A stretch of 64,000 bases of DNA. Origin: Sorghum bicolor. Its lineage: Eukaryota > Streptophyta > Magnoliopsida > Poales > Poaceae. The stretch's first letter is position 1; the number at the start of each line of letters is the position of its first letter. The notes beneath the pieces were generated by a model. That model saw only the letters and a list, made by a program, of their open reading frames with translations. It made no database searches and was not told where the DNA came from. Shown piece by piece: positions 39,501-51,459 of this stretch. The translations under genes were made by a program, and so were the position numbers. The stretch spans positions 54,799,802-54,863,801 of the forward strand of contig NC_012871.2 of NCBI RefSeq assembly GCF_000003195.3, written 5' to 3'.

Positions 39501-39987
39501 GTAATATTTCTGGTCCAATTGCCCGAATCATGTCCTCTAAATTGTCAAAGTTATCTTCATCCCCCTCACGTGCTCCTCCATCAGTGCTGACATCACCAGC
39601 ATCATTAGCACCTTCTTGATTACCAAAGTACCGACCACCTTGTCCATTGCCATAGTCATAGCCCACTTCTTCTTCAAGCTCAGTTGTGTATTGGTGCATA
39701 TACCTCACGGTCTCGGTGGCATCTCCTAGATCAAAGTTTCCATCATCAGTAACCGTTGTTTCGCCATGATGAATCCATACTGTGTAGTTCGGAACAAATC
39801 CTCACATAATTATATGTGATCTGATGATATTCACATCTGCAAATGCCATAAGGTTATTGAAATCTTTGTAGGGACAAATAATTGTATCCTTATAATATGT
39901 CAACGTTAATGCATGCTTCTCTGCGGCTTTAATAAATTTATCCACCTCATCACAAAAACCTTCATCAATCCTTGACCAATCATACAT
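36514..39987 (-). pseudogene. CACTA TNP2-like transposase, broken
   Basis: Minus-strand pieces follow the order of plant CACTA transposases. An N-terminal transposase-associated piece (39802-39987, MYDWSRIDEGF and ICPYKDFNNL); an Asp-rich linker (39385-39708); a segment at 39039-39437 with a DACPNHCILF and CPWCGASRY zinc-binding-type pattern; the tnp2 core at 38569-39078 with ALSTNGMNPFNE and STWLVILSMYNIP; downstream core pieces at 38307-38501 and 37968-38276; and a C-terminal part at 37133-37348 and 36514-36750. The pieces fall in different frames separated by stops, so the gene is dead unless some gaps are introns. The protein would bind and cut the CACTA ends. Confidence 0.82.
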
Positions 39988-40305
39988 CCAAGAGTTCTTG
40001 TACTCCGTCTTTTAAAGCAAAACAAAAATACAAAATACATAAAACAAAAAAAGTTAATGAAGAAAAATGCAAACTAGACATTAATTGTGTATATACTCAT
40101 AGTAGAGGATAATTATTTAGTTGGCTATTAATAAAACTAAATATTTAGAAAAGGAATAAGCAACAAGTATTATTTTACCAATTAGCAACAATTAGCAACA
40201 AAATGAAAATATGAAATACATAAAACAAAACAAATTAATGAAGAAAAATACAAACTAGAGATTAATTGTGTATATATACTTGTTATTATTTTACCCAATA
40301 AACTT
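39988..40305. other. AT-rich 5' flank of TNP2
   Basis: AT-rich sequence with a duplicated word of about 70 bp (AAATACATAAAACAAAA near 40033 and 40214, each followed by GAAGAAAAATRCAAACTAGA). Likely intron or leader of TNP2. It ends at the Tat-like LTR; the bases before it (AACTT) would be that element's TSD, but the other end is lost. Confidence 0.5.
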
Positions 40306-40647
40306 TGTTGATGCAAAAGTGGATCTGCAAACTCAAAGGGCTAATACCCAATCTAATATCCAAAGTGTGCCAGTCGATTTGACCCGTTAATCGACAAGGA
40401 TGATAACTCGAGTACTTTGGTCCTGACAACAGCGATACGCCCGGAAGCTACGGCTAAGAGGTACTCACACGGAACTCGAGGATCATCGAAGGTCGCACTA
40501 AAGCGATGCAGCTCGTCGAATCGATGAGAACTCATAAAAAGAAAATATATAAATTGACGAAATCACCAAAAAGTAAGTAGATGCAAGTAGGAATAAAATT
40601 GGTTTGATATTGGTTGATGTCTATCTTCTACATTGTCCCTCGGTCCA

Positions 40648-40656
40648 TATTTATAC
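40648..40656 (-). promoter_or_regulatory. Tat-like LTR TATA box
   Basis: GTATAAATA on the minus strand in the LTR. The second partial LTR copy (from 46219) begins downstream of it and lacks this box. Confidence 0.55.
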
Positions 40657-40892
40657 CCTGATTCGAAGAAACATAACTAGACACGACTAGAACACCGAGT
40701 CCATATCTAAGGAAAAACATGACTCTTAAATGAGTCATACTCTAACAAATACAGAAAAGGAAAAAGACACCTATATACTTCCTTGTCCGCCTTAATTACG
40801 ATGAAAGTTTCATCGGCTTCCGCTCCATCAGCATGCTTTCCGTCATCATAAGCTTCATCGACTGTAGTCTTCAGATCTTCCTTCATCGACAT

Positions 40893-42408
40893 TGTTGACA
40901 CTAGCTAACACCACTTAAATACTAGGTTGTCATCCCTAGCATGGCGCCAGAGTGTACAAAGGTATTTATAAATGTAAAGGCTCTCTAGAAAATAATCTAT
41001 TCTATCCGCAAGCGCACAGATAAAACACCTCATTGTAGCATTTCACCAGGATAAGTATTCCAGGTATCGTTATTTATAATTTTGCTTAGGGATCTGAGGA
41101 AGATGGAATTAAAATAAAGGGGGTAAAATCTATCAAGGCATAGACTAGAGATAAACTTGCAAGAACATGATTACTAATGAGAAACTCGTCACACAGTCAC
41201 TTACTTTAGCAGGGGGTAAACCATAAAGATAATGATAATAAAGTATAAGTTCATGGGATAAAGAGCACAGCGATTAGAAAATAGACTACTCCTCATATAT
41301 GTAGGTGATGTCGGATTAGCTAGAGAATGGATTCTAAGTCATCTACTAACTACTACGTCATAATCTACTCTAGTTATCTACAAGATCATATATAGCATAA
41401 AAGACTCTTCATTCATGTATAAGGAACATTGATAAAGTAAATCAGAACATCGCATGACTTACTCCACAATACCGGTTCTGCCTGTCCTATCAACGGAGGG
41501 TGGACTATATAAGAATCAACGAAGCTGTCACTATCGCGAACTACCACACGACTCGGCCAATAGGATACATTTGCAGATAAATAACATCTAAGCACCACGC
41601 TCACATGTGATCTATCACCTAACTCCCTCGCGACAAGAGCTAAGCGCTTTGCAAACTTATACATAAACTCATTATCAATTAGAACTATATCAAATATAGA
41701 ACTAGAGCAAACTAAGAACATAATAATTAGAGACATAATGCAATTAGAACAATAGAATTAGAGAAAGATATGAATAATACCAATCTTTATTACCGAAGAT
41801 CCGAATCCAGAGCGTAGTGCTCTACTTCTCTAATTGCTATCTAATCAACCTCTAAACTTGAAGGATTAGGGAGTAGCTAATTCTAATTCTCTGTGGGAGA
41901 GAAGCTCTAAACCCTAACTTTGATGGCTACCTCTGAATAATGATTTCTCCTCCTCTCCTCCAGGGGCCAGGGGGTCTGGTTTTATAGTCCCCTCAAGTGA
42001 ACGTGAGCCATTGGATCAAACCGACATAGATTGTATGGTTTAGATTGATCCTTTAGGTCGGTGGAGGATTGTCCCGAAGCACAGTCCTGATTGGACTCTC
42101 CACCTGGGCGGGCGCCCAAGGGGGGTGGGCGGCCGCCCAGCCCCCGAGCCCGAATCCCCTCTCGTTCGTTCCCGTGGCTTCTGGATCCTTCTAGATCAAG
42201 GAAAATTGCGCGGCACGTAATTATCTCGTTGTAAACATGACATGTGGGCCTTCTCTCCCTATTTTCTGATAAACCCCTGCAGAAATAGATAAACACCAAA
42301 GCTCGTGGAATTCTGTCAGATAAAACCCCTATTCTAGATGTTTGTTTTATATTGATCCTTTTTCATGTTTATTTGACTATTAATTTTAGTACTTAAGGAC
42401 CGTCAACA
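40893..42408 (-). mobile_element. E2-family solo LTR in Tat LTR
   Basis: 1516 bp, TGTTGACACTAGC to CCGTCAACA, flanked on both sides by GACAT (40888-40892 and 42409-42413). It is nearly identical to both LTRs of E2 and sits at the same site with the same TSD as E2 in the duplicate copy, so it is the recombined remnant of the same insertion, not a second event. Minus-strand TATA box at 41980-41986. Confidence 0.93.
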
Positions 42409-42619
42409 GACATCAGCAATGACATCCCCGATCTTGTCGGCAATGTTTCTGAGTTTAAGTCAAACGATAACCTTTCCATCGGTCACGACCACTCATCGGC
42501 AACAATCCTTACAGGCTGATCTCCATCAGCACCCTTTTACTAGCGTAATAAAATAACTTTCCTTCTACTGATTAGCCCACTCTGATCATTTTGACACGTG
42601 CCAAAAAACAGTGTCAACA

Positions 42620-42637
42620 CATGCCCCCCAATTTCAG
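42620..42637 (-). promoter_or_regulatory. Tat-like polypurine tract (copy 1)
   Basis: Reads CTGAAATTGGGGGGCATG on the minus strand, directly against the LTR. Copy 2 is at 55941-55958. Confidence 0.75.
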
Positions 42638-43035
42638 AGTATAAAATCATTAATGCTCCAAAATTTACTCCAGATAACAATTGCCTAATTATCTGGCTCA
42701 TCCTCCAAGCATGACATAATCTGTTGCCAAATCCAATCGAATCCAGTCTTGATTCATGTGCCTTAGTAAATATCGCACAATCTTCAATCACCCCTGTTCC
42801 TATTATGGTCAAGACACAAAAGCAATAGTCCATCGGCAAGAACCTAACACAGTATTACACTGCCAGTCTTAGAATTAGAATATCTTGTACACTGAGATTT
42901 CTTCCGAGTCAAGATTGCTTGCCATCAAACCACCTACACAATCCCTTGATTATCAAGCAAATAGTTACCACATCCATCTGAACAACATTGACCTACACGC
43001 ACGTGGCAGAGAGATAAGTCCACAATACCCCTGCT

Positions 43036-43052
43036 CCAATCAGCCTATAAAT
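43036..43052 (+). promoter_or_regulatory. Promoter of antisense PMD gene (copy 1)
   Basis: CCAATCAGCCTATAAATA: a CCAAT box directly followed by a TATA box on the plus strand, about 300 bp upstream of the ATG at 43358. It points away from the LTR promoter. The same arrangement occurs in copy 2 near 56358-56374. Confidence 0.6.
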
Positions 43053-43357
43053 ATATTTATCCCAAATGCTTGTCTTCTACCCTTAGACTCCAACCTTCAA
43101 CATATCCTCTCTTTGGCGGCGACCCCGACGAGCAACCGTGTGACCCCAACCAGCAAAAACCTTCCCCAGCAGTGGCCTTGAGTCTCTAGTTGTATCTCCA
43201 TCCTTTTCAAGATAATCACAATCAAAATCGACGTCCCTGCGGTTTGTTTCGCCTTGGTTCCCTTTTACTGCAGTTCCTTTTGCCCTTACAAGTTCATATA
43301 GTTGGTGATTTTCTTTTTCTTTTCCTCTGTCCTTTCGATCTTCCAAACTTAGGAACT

Positions 43358-46222
43358 ATGCAACAAGTTAGTCATCCCAACCGATTAGCCACACATCCAA
43401 TGTCTAGGTCCAATGGGCAACTCAGATCCAACCGATTTGATCAATACAGAGACTAACATAATCCCCTTTAGAGCCTAGAACTTCTCTTTAGATTTGTGGA
43501 AGGATACCTTCTGATCTTAGCTGAAAACCACCAAGGGGTGGAAAGATTGGTATCTGAGGGTAATCGGGTCGATGCAGGTGTACTGGGCAAAGCAAAATTT
43601 AGACCAGCGCATCAGACTGTCCATTGTCGATATGCAAAAGAATGAGTCGATGATGATTGCTGCCACCTATTTCTGGCCACCTCCACTCTTGCCGATGTAT
43701 ACATGCTTACTGGCTTAGATATTTCAACTACCGATGATGCCATCGTTTTCATTAGAAAGCCTAAGCACAAGGTGAAAACCCGTAATATTGGTGGTTGGAT
43801 AGGGTATATCGAAGAATACAGGAAGACCGGGCAGTTGGTCAGAGGGAACACGCCACATTCCTAAACATGTGGTTAGAAGAATTCCTTTTCTATGGCAGAT
43901 CGGTAGGACCAACCAATGTTTACCTCCCCGCAGCTAAACTGTTGGCCAATGGTGTAAGGCTCCCTCTTAGCCAATATCTTATGAGCTCCACTTATCATCT
44001 CTTACATCAAGTGTCTCAGAGGCTTCTGCTTGGTGAACCCATCGGCAACTTAGGAGGCTTGTGGTGGTTTGTTAACATGTGGCTGAATGCCCATATGCAC
44101 AAACGCTTGCAATAGGATTTCTTTGCTCAGCAATTCTCGTGACATATCACCAAAGACCATGAACTTGGGGATGAAGAATCAGCAACATGCCCACCCCTCA
44201 ATTTTGGTGAGGCCATAATATTACTCCCTGGGACAGAGGCCAACAAAGACCAGATCGGCTGATTTTTCCAAAGCTTTTACAATGGTCTCTCCCGTGATCA
44301 TCAGGCCTGGATGCCCTATATCGATGAAGAAGCCAGATTCCCTCTCCTTTTTAATTTTGCCGATGAGGCTTTGAACAAGGATGATGAATTTATGATGACC
44401 ATTATCACTCCCCGGGCAATCCCAATGAATATATTCAGCAGTGGGAAGAACACCAGCATCACCTATGAATTCTTCAATCCATCTGCAGTATCATGTCAAT
44501 TAGCCTTGGGACAGCTGCCAATCAAACTCTACTTTGCCGATGTGATTAAACCAAGAGAAACAATCACCAGCAGATTGGACTGGGACAAGATAGTGCAACT
44601 CTCCCCCGATGTCGATACTACAGATATTGATCTATCTACCTGGGTGCCAACTTCCTTCATCACTGAATCATACAAGTTATAGTGGCAAGAGTGGAAGAGA
44701 CAATTATTTGCAGCATATTTCCAAACGTATCGGCATTTGATCGACCCTGAGCATATCATCCCCGATGACACAGTAAGTTTCTCTTAACACTAGTTTTTCC
44801 TTCACTTTTAATTACATTGGCAACTATTTTTCTTGTGACAGGTCGATGACCCAGCACCAACCACAAGCAGGAGTGGGAAAACCTTTGACCATCGACCCGT
44901 TTCTCTGATATCACCGATTGACAACAATGCTCCCACCTTGGCTATTCTGACTCATTAGGGAGCCTGCGCCAAGAAAGTCACTACCAAGTCAAATTTGGCT
45001 AATTCTAGGATCACTCCATCGGTTGCCGCCGCGACCCTGGTAGAAGCGTTTAAGGTAACAACCCTATTTATTCCAATCCATGTCGATTTCAAACCATACT
45101 GATACTATTTTGGACGTAAGAACTACAACTGGATCGTCATCGGCAATTCCTCTTGCATCAAACACTACCATCCCTGACAAGCCTTCAGAGGTATTCCTTC
45201 AACTTTATATTTAACTTGTTAAATATCATATCTTACACCCGTCTTGCAGCAACAAACGGGTACATCGGCAAATGTCCCAAACATCCAACCTTCACAAGCA
45301 ACAAGTGTCGATGCCCCTAGCCAACCGTTGCTAAGGTCCAAACAAAGCACAAAGCTTCAATAGGCACCAAAGCACAGTCAAAACGGCAGAAGTCCGTACC
45401 TATCTCAACATCTCAACTAGCACCTCCAAGCCAGCCAGAACCGGCCGATGCACCTGAGCAAGCAGTCGATCCATCTGCACAAGGCACGTCATCAGCCATT
45501 GTACCCCAAGAACCAACTACTACAGAGGAATTGCCACCAGTGTCAGCACCAATTAACCCTACAGCTAAAAACATCCCATCGGCAGGCACAGCTGACCCTT
45601 CACATGGCACACTCCAGATTGCCTCCTCTAGTCAAAGGCAAGAGATTGCCTTAAAGCAAGTAAGCCGACTGACTTAACCAATTTATAATATTCATACTTG
45701 TCCTCAACTGACCCCTTTTCTTCTTTCAGGAACAAGACTCCCCAGATAGCTTGTTCTCCTTTGCCATCGACGTTTCTGAGGGGGAGGAGATAAGCTCTGC
45801 ACTCGCACTAGGGACAGTCTCGGCAGAAGTCAAGTCCAAGCTAGAGGCTCTACTGAACCTTCTGCAACAAGACACCGCCCACTTGGTATATGATTCGGAC
45901 CCTGCAAAATCGATTTTCAAAATAGTCCATGGCCAAGTCCCTGCTAACATCGAGGGGACACTTTTCTCAGCAGCCCACTTAGAAAGCCGACAACTCTAAT
46001 ATCAGAGGGCTGTCCAACACATTGCCAACAGAGCTGCTTAGGCTTAGCTTAAAGAAGAGGTGCTACAATTGAAGCAGACCGCCGATGAGAAGCACAAGAA
46101 CATCAGTAGTTTGAAGACCTGAGGCGCTGAACTTAAGCAGAAAATCTCGGACTTATCGGCAAAGAGAACAACCCTACTAGCTGAGCTGAAGGATGTTGAG
46201 GCAGCTCTAACTCATGCCAAGA
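43358..46222 (+). pseudogene. Antisense plant-mobile-domain gene, copy 1, truncated
   Basis: Plus strand, opposite to the Tat element's own genes. From the ATG at 43358 the frames contain STLADVYMLTGLDIS and DDAIVFIRKP, which match the plant mobile domain (PMD) pattern, then a segment with FLNMWLEEFLFYGRS and a block at 44311-44682. GT-AG introns of 60-70 bp are visible at 44773-44841, 45191-45249 and 45660-45729. The last exon (45730 on) is acidic, then turns into a Lys/Glu-rich coiled-coil stretch that breaks off at 46222, the duplication junction. In-frame stops occur in several exons. PMD proteins are widespread in plant transposons; their function here is unknown. Confidence 0.72.
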
Positions 46223-46445
46223 AACATAACTAGACACGACTAGAACACCGAGTCCATATCTAAGGAAAAACATGACTCTTAAATGAGTCATACTCTAACA
46301 AATACAGAAAAGGAAAAAGACACCTATATACTTCCTTGTCCGCCTTAATTACGATGAAAGTTTCATCGGCTTCCGCTCCATCAGCATGCTTTCCGTCATC
46401 ATAAGCTTCATCGACTGTAGTCTTCAGATCTTCCTTCATCGACAT
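46219..46445 (-). repeat. Partial Tat-like LTR, second copy (left part)
   Basis: Copy of 40666-40892. It is joined abruptly to the truncated PMD gene at 46219-46222, where both parents share AAGA. It marks the start of the right-hand duplicate unit. Its other part is 55735-55940, beyond E2. Confidence 0.88.
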
Positions 46446-47930
46446 TGTTGACACTAGCTAACACCACTTAAATACTAGGTTGTCATCCCTAGCATGGCGC
46501 CAGAGTGTACAAAGGTATTTATAAATGTAAAGGCTCTCTAGAAAATAATCTATTCTATCCGCAAGCGCACAGATAAAACACCTCATTGTAGCATTTCACC
46601 AGGATAAGTATTCCAGGTATCGTTATTTATAATTTTGCTTAGGGATCTGAGGAAGATGGAATTAAAATAAAGGGGGTAAAATCTATCAAGGCATAGACTA
46701 GAGATAAACTTGCAAGAACATGATTACTAATGAGAAACTCGTCACACAGTCACTTACTTTAGCAGGGGGTAAACCATAAAGATAATGATAATAAAGTATA
46801 AGTTCATGGGATAAAGAGCACAGCGATTAGAAAATAGACTACTCCTCATATATGTAGGTGATGTCGGATTAGCTAGAGAATGGATTCTAAGTCATCTACT
46901 AACTACTACGTCATAATCTACTCTAGTTATCTACAAGATCATATATAGCATAAAAGACTCTTCATTCATGTATAAGGAACATTGATAAAGTAAATCAGAA
47001 CATCGCATGACTTACTCCACAATACCGGTTCTGCCTGTCCTATCAACGGAGGGTGGACTATATAAGAATCAACGAAGCTGTCACTATCGCGAACTACCAC
47101 ACGACTCGGCCAATAGGATACATTTGCAGATAAATAACATCTAAGCACCACGCTCACATGTGATCTATCACCTAACTCCCTCGCGACAAGAGCTAAGCGC
47201 TTTGCAAACTTATACATAAACTCATTATCAATTAGAACTATATCAAATATAGAACTAGAGCAAACTAAGAACATAATAATTAGAGACATAATGCAATTAG
47301 AACAATAGAATTAGAGAAAGATATGAATAATACCAATCTTTATTACCGAAGATCCGAATCCAGAGCGTAGTGCTCTACTTCTCTAATTGCTATCTAATCA
47401 ACCTCTAAACTTGAAGGATTAGGGAGTAGCTAATTCTAATTCTCTGTGGGAGAGAAGCTCTAAACCCTAACTTTGATGGCTACCTCTGAATAATGATTTC
47501 TCCTCCTCTCCTCCAGGGGCCAGGGGGTCTGGTTTTATAGTCCCCTCAAGTGAACGTGAGCCATTGGACCAAACCGACATAGATTGTATGGTTTAGATTG
47601 ATCCTTTAGGTCGGTGGAGGATTGTCCCGAAGCAGAGTCCTGATTGGACTCTCCACCTGGGCGGGCGCCCAAGGGGGGTGGGCGGCCGCCCAGCCCCCGA
47701 GCCCGAATCCTTCTAGATCAAGGAAAATTGTGCGGCACATAATTATCTCGTTGTAAACATGACATGTGGGTCTTCTCTCCCTATTTTCTGATAAACCCCT
47801 GCAGAAATAGATAAACACCAAAGCTCGTGGAATTCTGTCAGATAAAACCCCTATTCTAGATGTTTGTTTTATATTGATCCTTTTTCATGTTTATTTGACT
47901 ATTAATTTTAGTACTTAAGGACCGTCAACA
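46446..47930 (-). repeat. E2 3' LTR (left copy)
   Basis: 1485 bp. It lacks 31 bp that are present in the other E2 LTRs, between GAATCC and TTCTAG near 47708. The lost piece was bounded by ATCC words, so slippage between short direct repeats explains it. Confidence 0.93.
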
Positions 47931-47945
47931 AACTCCCCCAAGCTT
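47931..47945 (-). promoter_or_regulatory. E2 polypurine tract
   Basis: Reads AAGCTTGGGGGAGTT on the minus strand, directly against the LTR. Confidence 0.85.
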
Positions 47946-49490
47946 ACCCTTTGCTCGTCCCTGAGCAAATAGCTAAACTCAGACGGATCAGGAGTTGCTT
48001 CAATGTTTTCTTTCCTGACAGGCACACATGCTTCTACATAAAAATTCTTCCAGATTAAAGTGAAGTGTTATAGAGTTTAGTACCTGCACTTAAATCTTAA
48101 GTAATCGAAAGACAAAATAGTTAAATCATGCACTATCCCTCCTGTTTATACTTCACCTTTGTTCTAGAGTTTTTCATAAGTTTTCAAAATAAAACTCAGA
48201 GTTTCCAGCAATGATTCTCTCAAGTCTCTCTATATGTGGTATTTGTGGATCCTTACCATGATATCACTTGCCTATAGCTAATAGAATATTTAAGTGGAGA
48301 TCATAGGAGTGAAAACAGCTCATACATATGTTGTCTAATCGAGCCATGGATCCAAAGGAACTCAGCATATAATTAAATCAAGATGTGCATGTGTGATGGA
48401 GTAAATGATAGTGATGGTGAAAATGCATAAGTGATAATAAAATTTACTTCTCATTGCTCCTCATATTGCTATCTCTCCTCCTCTTTGATCTTTGCTTTGG
48501 GAGAACATGGGCTATCTTTTTTTTTCTTTTCTTTTTCTTCTCTTTTTTTTCAGGTGGGTAGTGGATACCCCTAATTCTACTGTCGGACACTTGTCCATTT
48601 TTTCCGCTCAAGTGGGCATCTTTGTACCCCTAATTCTACTTCGGACACTTGTCCATTTTTACCTCTCGTCTCACTCTTTTTCTTTCTTTTTTGAGGTTCC
48701 GGGCACTTGCCCCTTTTTATTTCCTCGCATATTTTTGCATAACCCATGCCTCTTCTGCATTGAATCTTTTTAGAGAGAGAGAATAACAATATTCGGGACA
48801 GTGAGTGATAATATTTTTAGCAATTTTAATGATTGATGTTGAATGCTGTGGTAGATGTGTGCAAGTGAATATCTTAATTTAACCACATGAAAAGCTCCTA
48901 AGGGTCGACACAGCTCGATCAAACTCAATGTAAATATAGTAAAAGATGTTATAGCAAGTATGGCTGTGGTAGGTAGTTTTGCAATGCTAGGAACTCATCA
49001 TGTGATTTGTAAGTTTTCAAAATAAAACTCTAGAACTTAGTGTAGTAGGAACAAGATAAACAATAGCTCAAACTTTATATCATGCCTTTCTCTTACCTAG
49101 ACTTTAGTTTATGCTTTCCCAAAGATAGTAATTTTAGTTTTAGTAATTCCTGGAAGAATTCTAATATAAAAGCTAGGTACTTGTAAGTAAGCAAACAGAG
49201 CAACTGTTCGTCATTTCCATCATGCATATTTTTTGGTCTTTTTATTTTTCTAGAGATTAAACTTAGCAGGAAGATAAAGCACACTTATCTACACACTCTT
49301 TTTATTTTGTTTTCATGTTTATAGAATGCAGTAAATTAAAGCAAGAAAATATTTATTTGGTTTTCTAAGTTTTTTTTCCTTTTAAGATAAATTAAATACT
49401 AAGCCAAAATAGAATAAATAAGAAGAGCAAATAGAAACTTACTTGATAAATTGGGGAGAAACTCCCCCAAGCTGGATGTTGACGTCGGTC
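47946..49490. other. E2 noncoding region with conserved blocks
   Basis: About 1.5 kb without a credible gene. It holds a block at 48551-48728 shared with E1, in which CCCCTAATTCTACT plus CGGACACTTGTCC occurs twice in tandem, followed by TTCCGGGCACTTG. A second polypurine-like tract (CAGCTTGGGGGAGTTTC on the minus strand, 49458-49474) lies 17 bases after the stop of the upstream gene. The sequence just inside the LTR (GCTCGTCCCTGAGCAA) is also shared with E1. Confidence 0.65.
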
Positions 49491-51047
49491 TTACCCGATG
49501 TTCCAGAACCGCATCATGGTTGTGATGTTGTCGTTCATTGTTGTTATATCTTGTCTCAGCTCTTCTACTGCAGCGGCATGGTCCTGGTTCCATTTTTGTT
49601 GCTCTTCCAGGAGTCTTCCATGTTCTGCTTGCGTATTCTGGATGTCGAGGAGGGTGTTGTCGGTACGAGTGAAGAAAGCACCGGCCTCTTGATAGTAGTC
49701 ATTCGTGAAGGCGTAGGAGGCGTCGGAGTATCGTCCTGCATCAAATTATGGTGGAGGTCTGGATCCTGAAGCTCCATATGGATCAGTGGAGTACCTGCCC
49801 GTATGAAAAGGCGGGTTTGTCCACTGGTGATCTTGGTTCTCCGGCCATGTCTCCTCTGTTGGCTCTTGTGGTTGCGCATGACGAACCCATGGGTCTCGAA
49901 GGACTCGTGGATTGTAATCGCAATAATGCAGGTGCGCTGCGTCTTCTGGTCCAGGGTCAGCTCCATACCAAGTGCGTTCTCGGTGAGTGGTTATCCTTTC
50001 AGATGCCACTCGCTGTGGAGTTCTCTGGTTCACTGGTGTTGCTGCAATCTCAATCAAAAAGTTTTGCACAGAGTAGAGGCCAAGGTTCGGGTTAGGTAAC
50101 CGAATCTTGCCTTTATCATCATATAGCATATACATTATATTCCCCTCTTTCTTTAACATCCGAGCTTGTCTAAATGTGTCATAGCCATGATAAATTCTTA
50201 ATTCTTCTATGAAATCCAATGATGAGTTTTCTAGTAAGTGAAGATTAGTGGCTAGACGAGTGATAAGTGAAGTACATCCTACTGGTCCCTGCAGACTAGG
50301 TATACTAAGCCAATGTGAAACTAATAGTGTAACAGGTGAAGTGGGTACTTTACTAATAGCAGCATATAAAAGTTGTAAATCTCCTAATCTTACTTTCCTA
50401 ATATCATCACGATAGAAAAGATTGTACCCAAGCCATTTGTGAAACATCCTAAGAGTGGGGTGTTCCATGTCACTGGTTCGGGCTTGACTGTAAAAATTAT
50501 CTCTAGATATTTCTCTCCAAAACTGGTGTCTCTCAAAATTGGGTAAATCGGAGTCAATGTTCAGGATGCATCTTGAAGAGAAACCAAGATGGTCGCTTAG
50601 CTCTCTCCAGGATAACATAATTTCCTGTTTGAACATCCGAAAAACAATTCCTCCCTCATAGTATTGTAAAGTGCAAAGAAATTTGAGGGTGAGAAGACGA
50701 GAACCCAACTCAGTTATATTCCAAAAATTTGTCCAACCCATCATTTGAAAAAATAAGTCAAATTCAGTGTCCATACCTGTTTCTCGTAGTAGGATTGGAT
50801 CGATAGTAGGGGTGTGAATGAAATCTTTATTCTTCAGTTGCTGATAGACTTCCTTCTCTCTTCGGGTCTTCAGTCCAAGGTCTCCTATCTTGAGAAGGAC
50901 CTTAACTTGCTGACCTGATGAAGATGACGGAGCTTGTGTGGGTGTCGGATCGACACTCATCTCTGATGGTTGTGAGGAGTGTCGGGATGAACTCCTTGTA
51001 CCAATGTTCTTGAGAGCCTTCCCTGCATTCTTCACCTTCTTAAACAT
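49491..51047 (-). pseudogene. E2 second gene, ATHILA ORF-1-like
   Basis: Minus-strand frame from MFKKVKNAGKALKNIG (51047); an upstream Met at 51074 is possible, but a TTTGTAG splice-acceptor-like site ends just before 51047. About 434 codons are open to a TAA at 49746-49748. The same frame then continues to a TAA at 49491, and this tail is Gln/Glu/Asp-rich and looks like a coiled coil, so the inner stop is probably a recent mutation. The core has GGIVFRMFKQEIMLSWREL and DHLGFS, which match the ATHILA ORF-1 family pattern. N-terminal Ser-rich linker, C-terminal Pro-rich region. No membrane segment or signal peptide. Its role is unknown; its place after gag-protease is that of the envelope-like gene in other Athila elements. 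Confidence 0.72.
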
Positions 51048-51059
51048 CCTACAAACACA
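51048..51059 (-). promoter_or_regulatory. Predicted splice acceptor before ORF2
   Basis: On the minus strand a T-rich run ends TTGTGTTTGTAG, immediately followed by GATG, the start of the second gene. This looks like an intron 3' end, suggesting a spliced mRNA for that gene. The donor is not identified. Confidence 0.4.
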
Positions 51060-51387
51060 AGTTGGCAAAAACACAACTGGTGGAAAATGTGAGATAAAAT
51101 GTTAGTGGTCACCTGTCCGGAGTGTCAGTAGTCCAGGGATTAATTGTTCAAGACAAATTTCTATTTTGGTAGAGCCTCTCCCTAAACAACTTTTACTTCC
51201 GCTTAGACAACAGGATCACTATTTGCTAGGTGATAAACACTCTCTCAAAAGATCTCTAACCTTCCCTTCCACTCTCCTCTTTCTCTCTACTCTCTTCTCT
51301 TTACTACAAAAACTCCTTCTTGGGAAACTGAGATTTGTGTGGTTTTCTGAAGTGTGTGTGTGAAGAGAAGGAAAGCTGGAGGTGGCC

Positions 51388-51450
51388 TTTTATAGGCTGA
51401 GCAGGGGACAGGGCGGGCGCCCAAGGTAGGTGGGCGGGTGCCCACCCCTG
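51388..51450 (-). promoter_or_regulatory. Internal promoter of E2 second gene
   Basis: On the minus strand CCTATAAAAGG (TATA box, 51388-51394 core) is preceded by a GC-rich block with GGGCGCCC and GGGCACCC words (51411-51450) that resembles the block upstream of the TATA box in the LTRs, though the spacing is shorter. It lies about 340 bp before the second gene's ATG. I infer independent transcription of that gene. Confidence 0.5.
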
Positions 51451-51459
51451 GTGTCCATC

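Larger units (their letters stand above)
40306..42619 (-). repeat. Tat-like 3' LTR, split by solo LTR
   Basis: LTR parts 40306-40892 and 42414-42619, about 0.8 kb once the E2 solo LTR and one TSD copy are set aside. On the minus strand it starts TGTTGACACTGTTTTTTGGC and carries a TATA box (GTATAAATA, 40648-40656). A partial second copy occupies 46219-46445 plus 55735-55940. Confidence 0.8.

Noticed and set aside
40707..46454. Identical 64-codon minus-strand frames at 40707-40901 and 46260-46454
   Set aside because: Part of the duplicated Tat LTR crossing into the inserted E2 LTR; the frame spans an insertion boundary and cannot be a native gene.
49565..49966. 133-codon minus-strand frame overlapping the end of E2's second gene
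   Set aside because: It overlaps in another frame and is a shadow; the frame of the second gene carries the family motifs and the coiled-coil tail.
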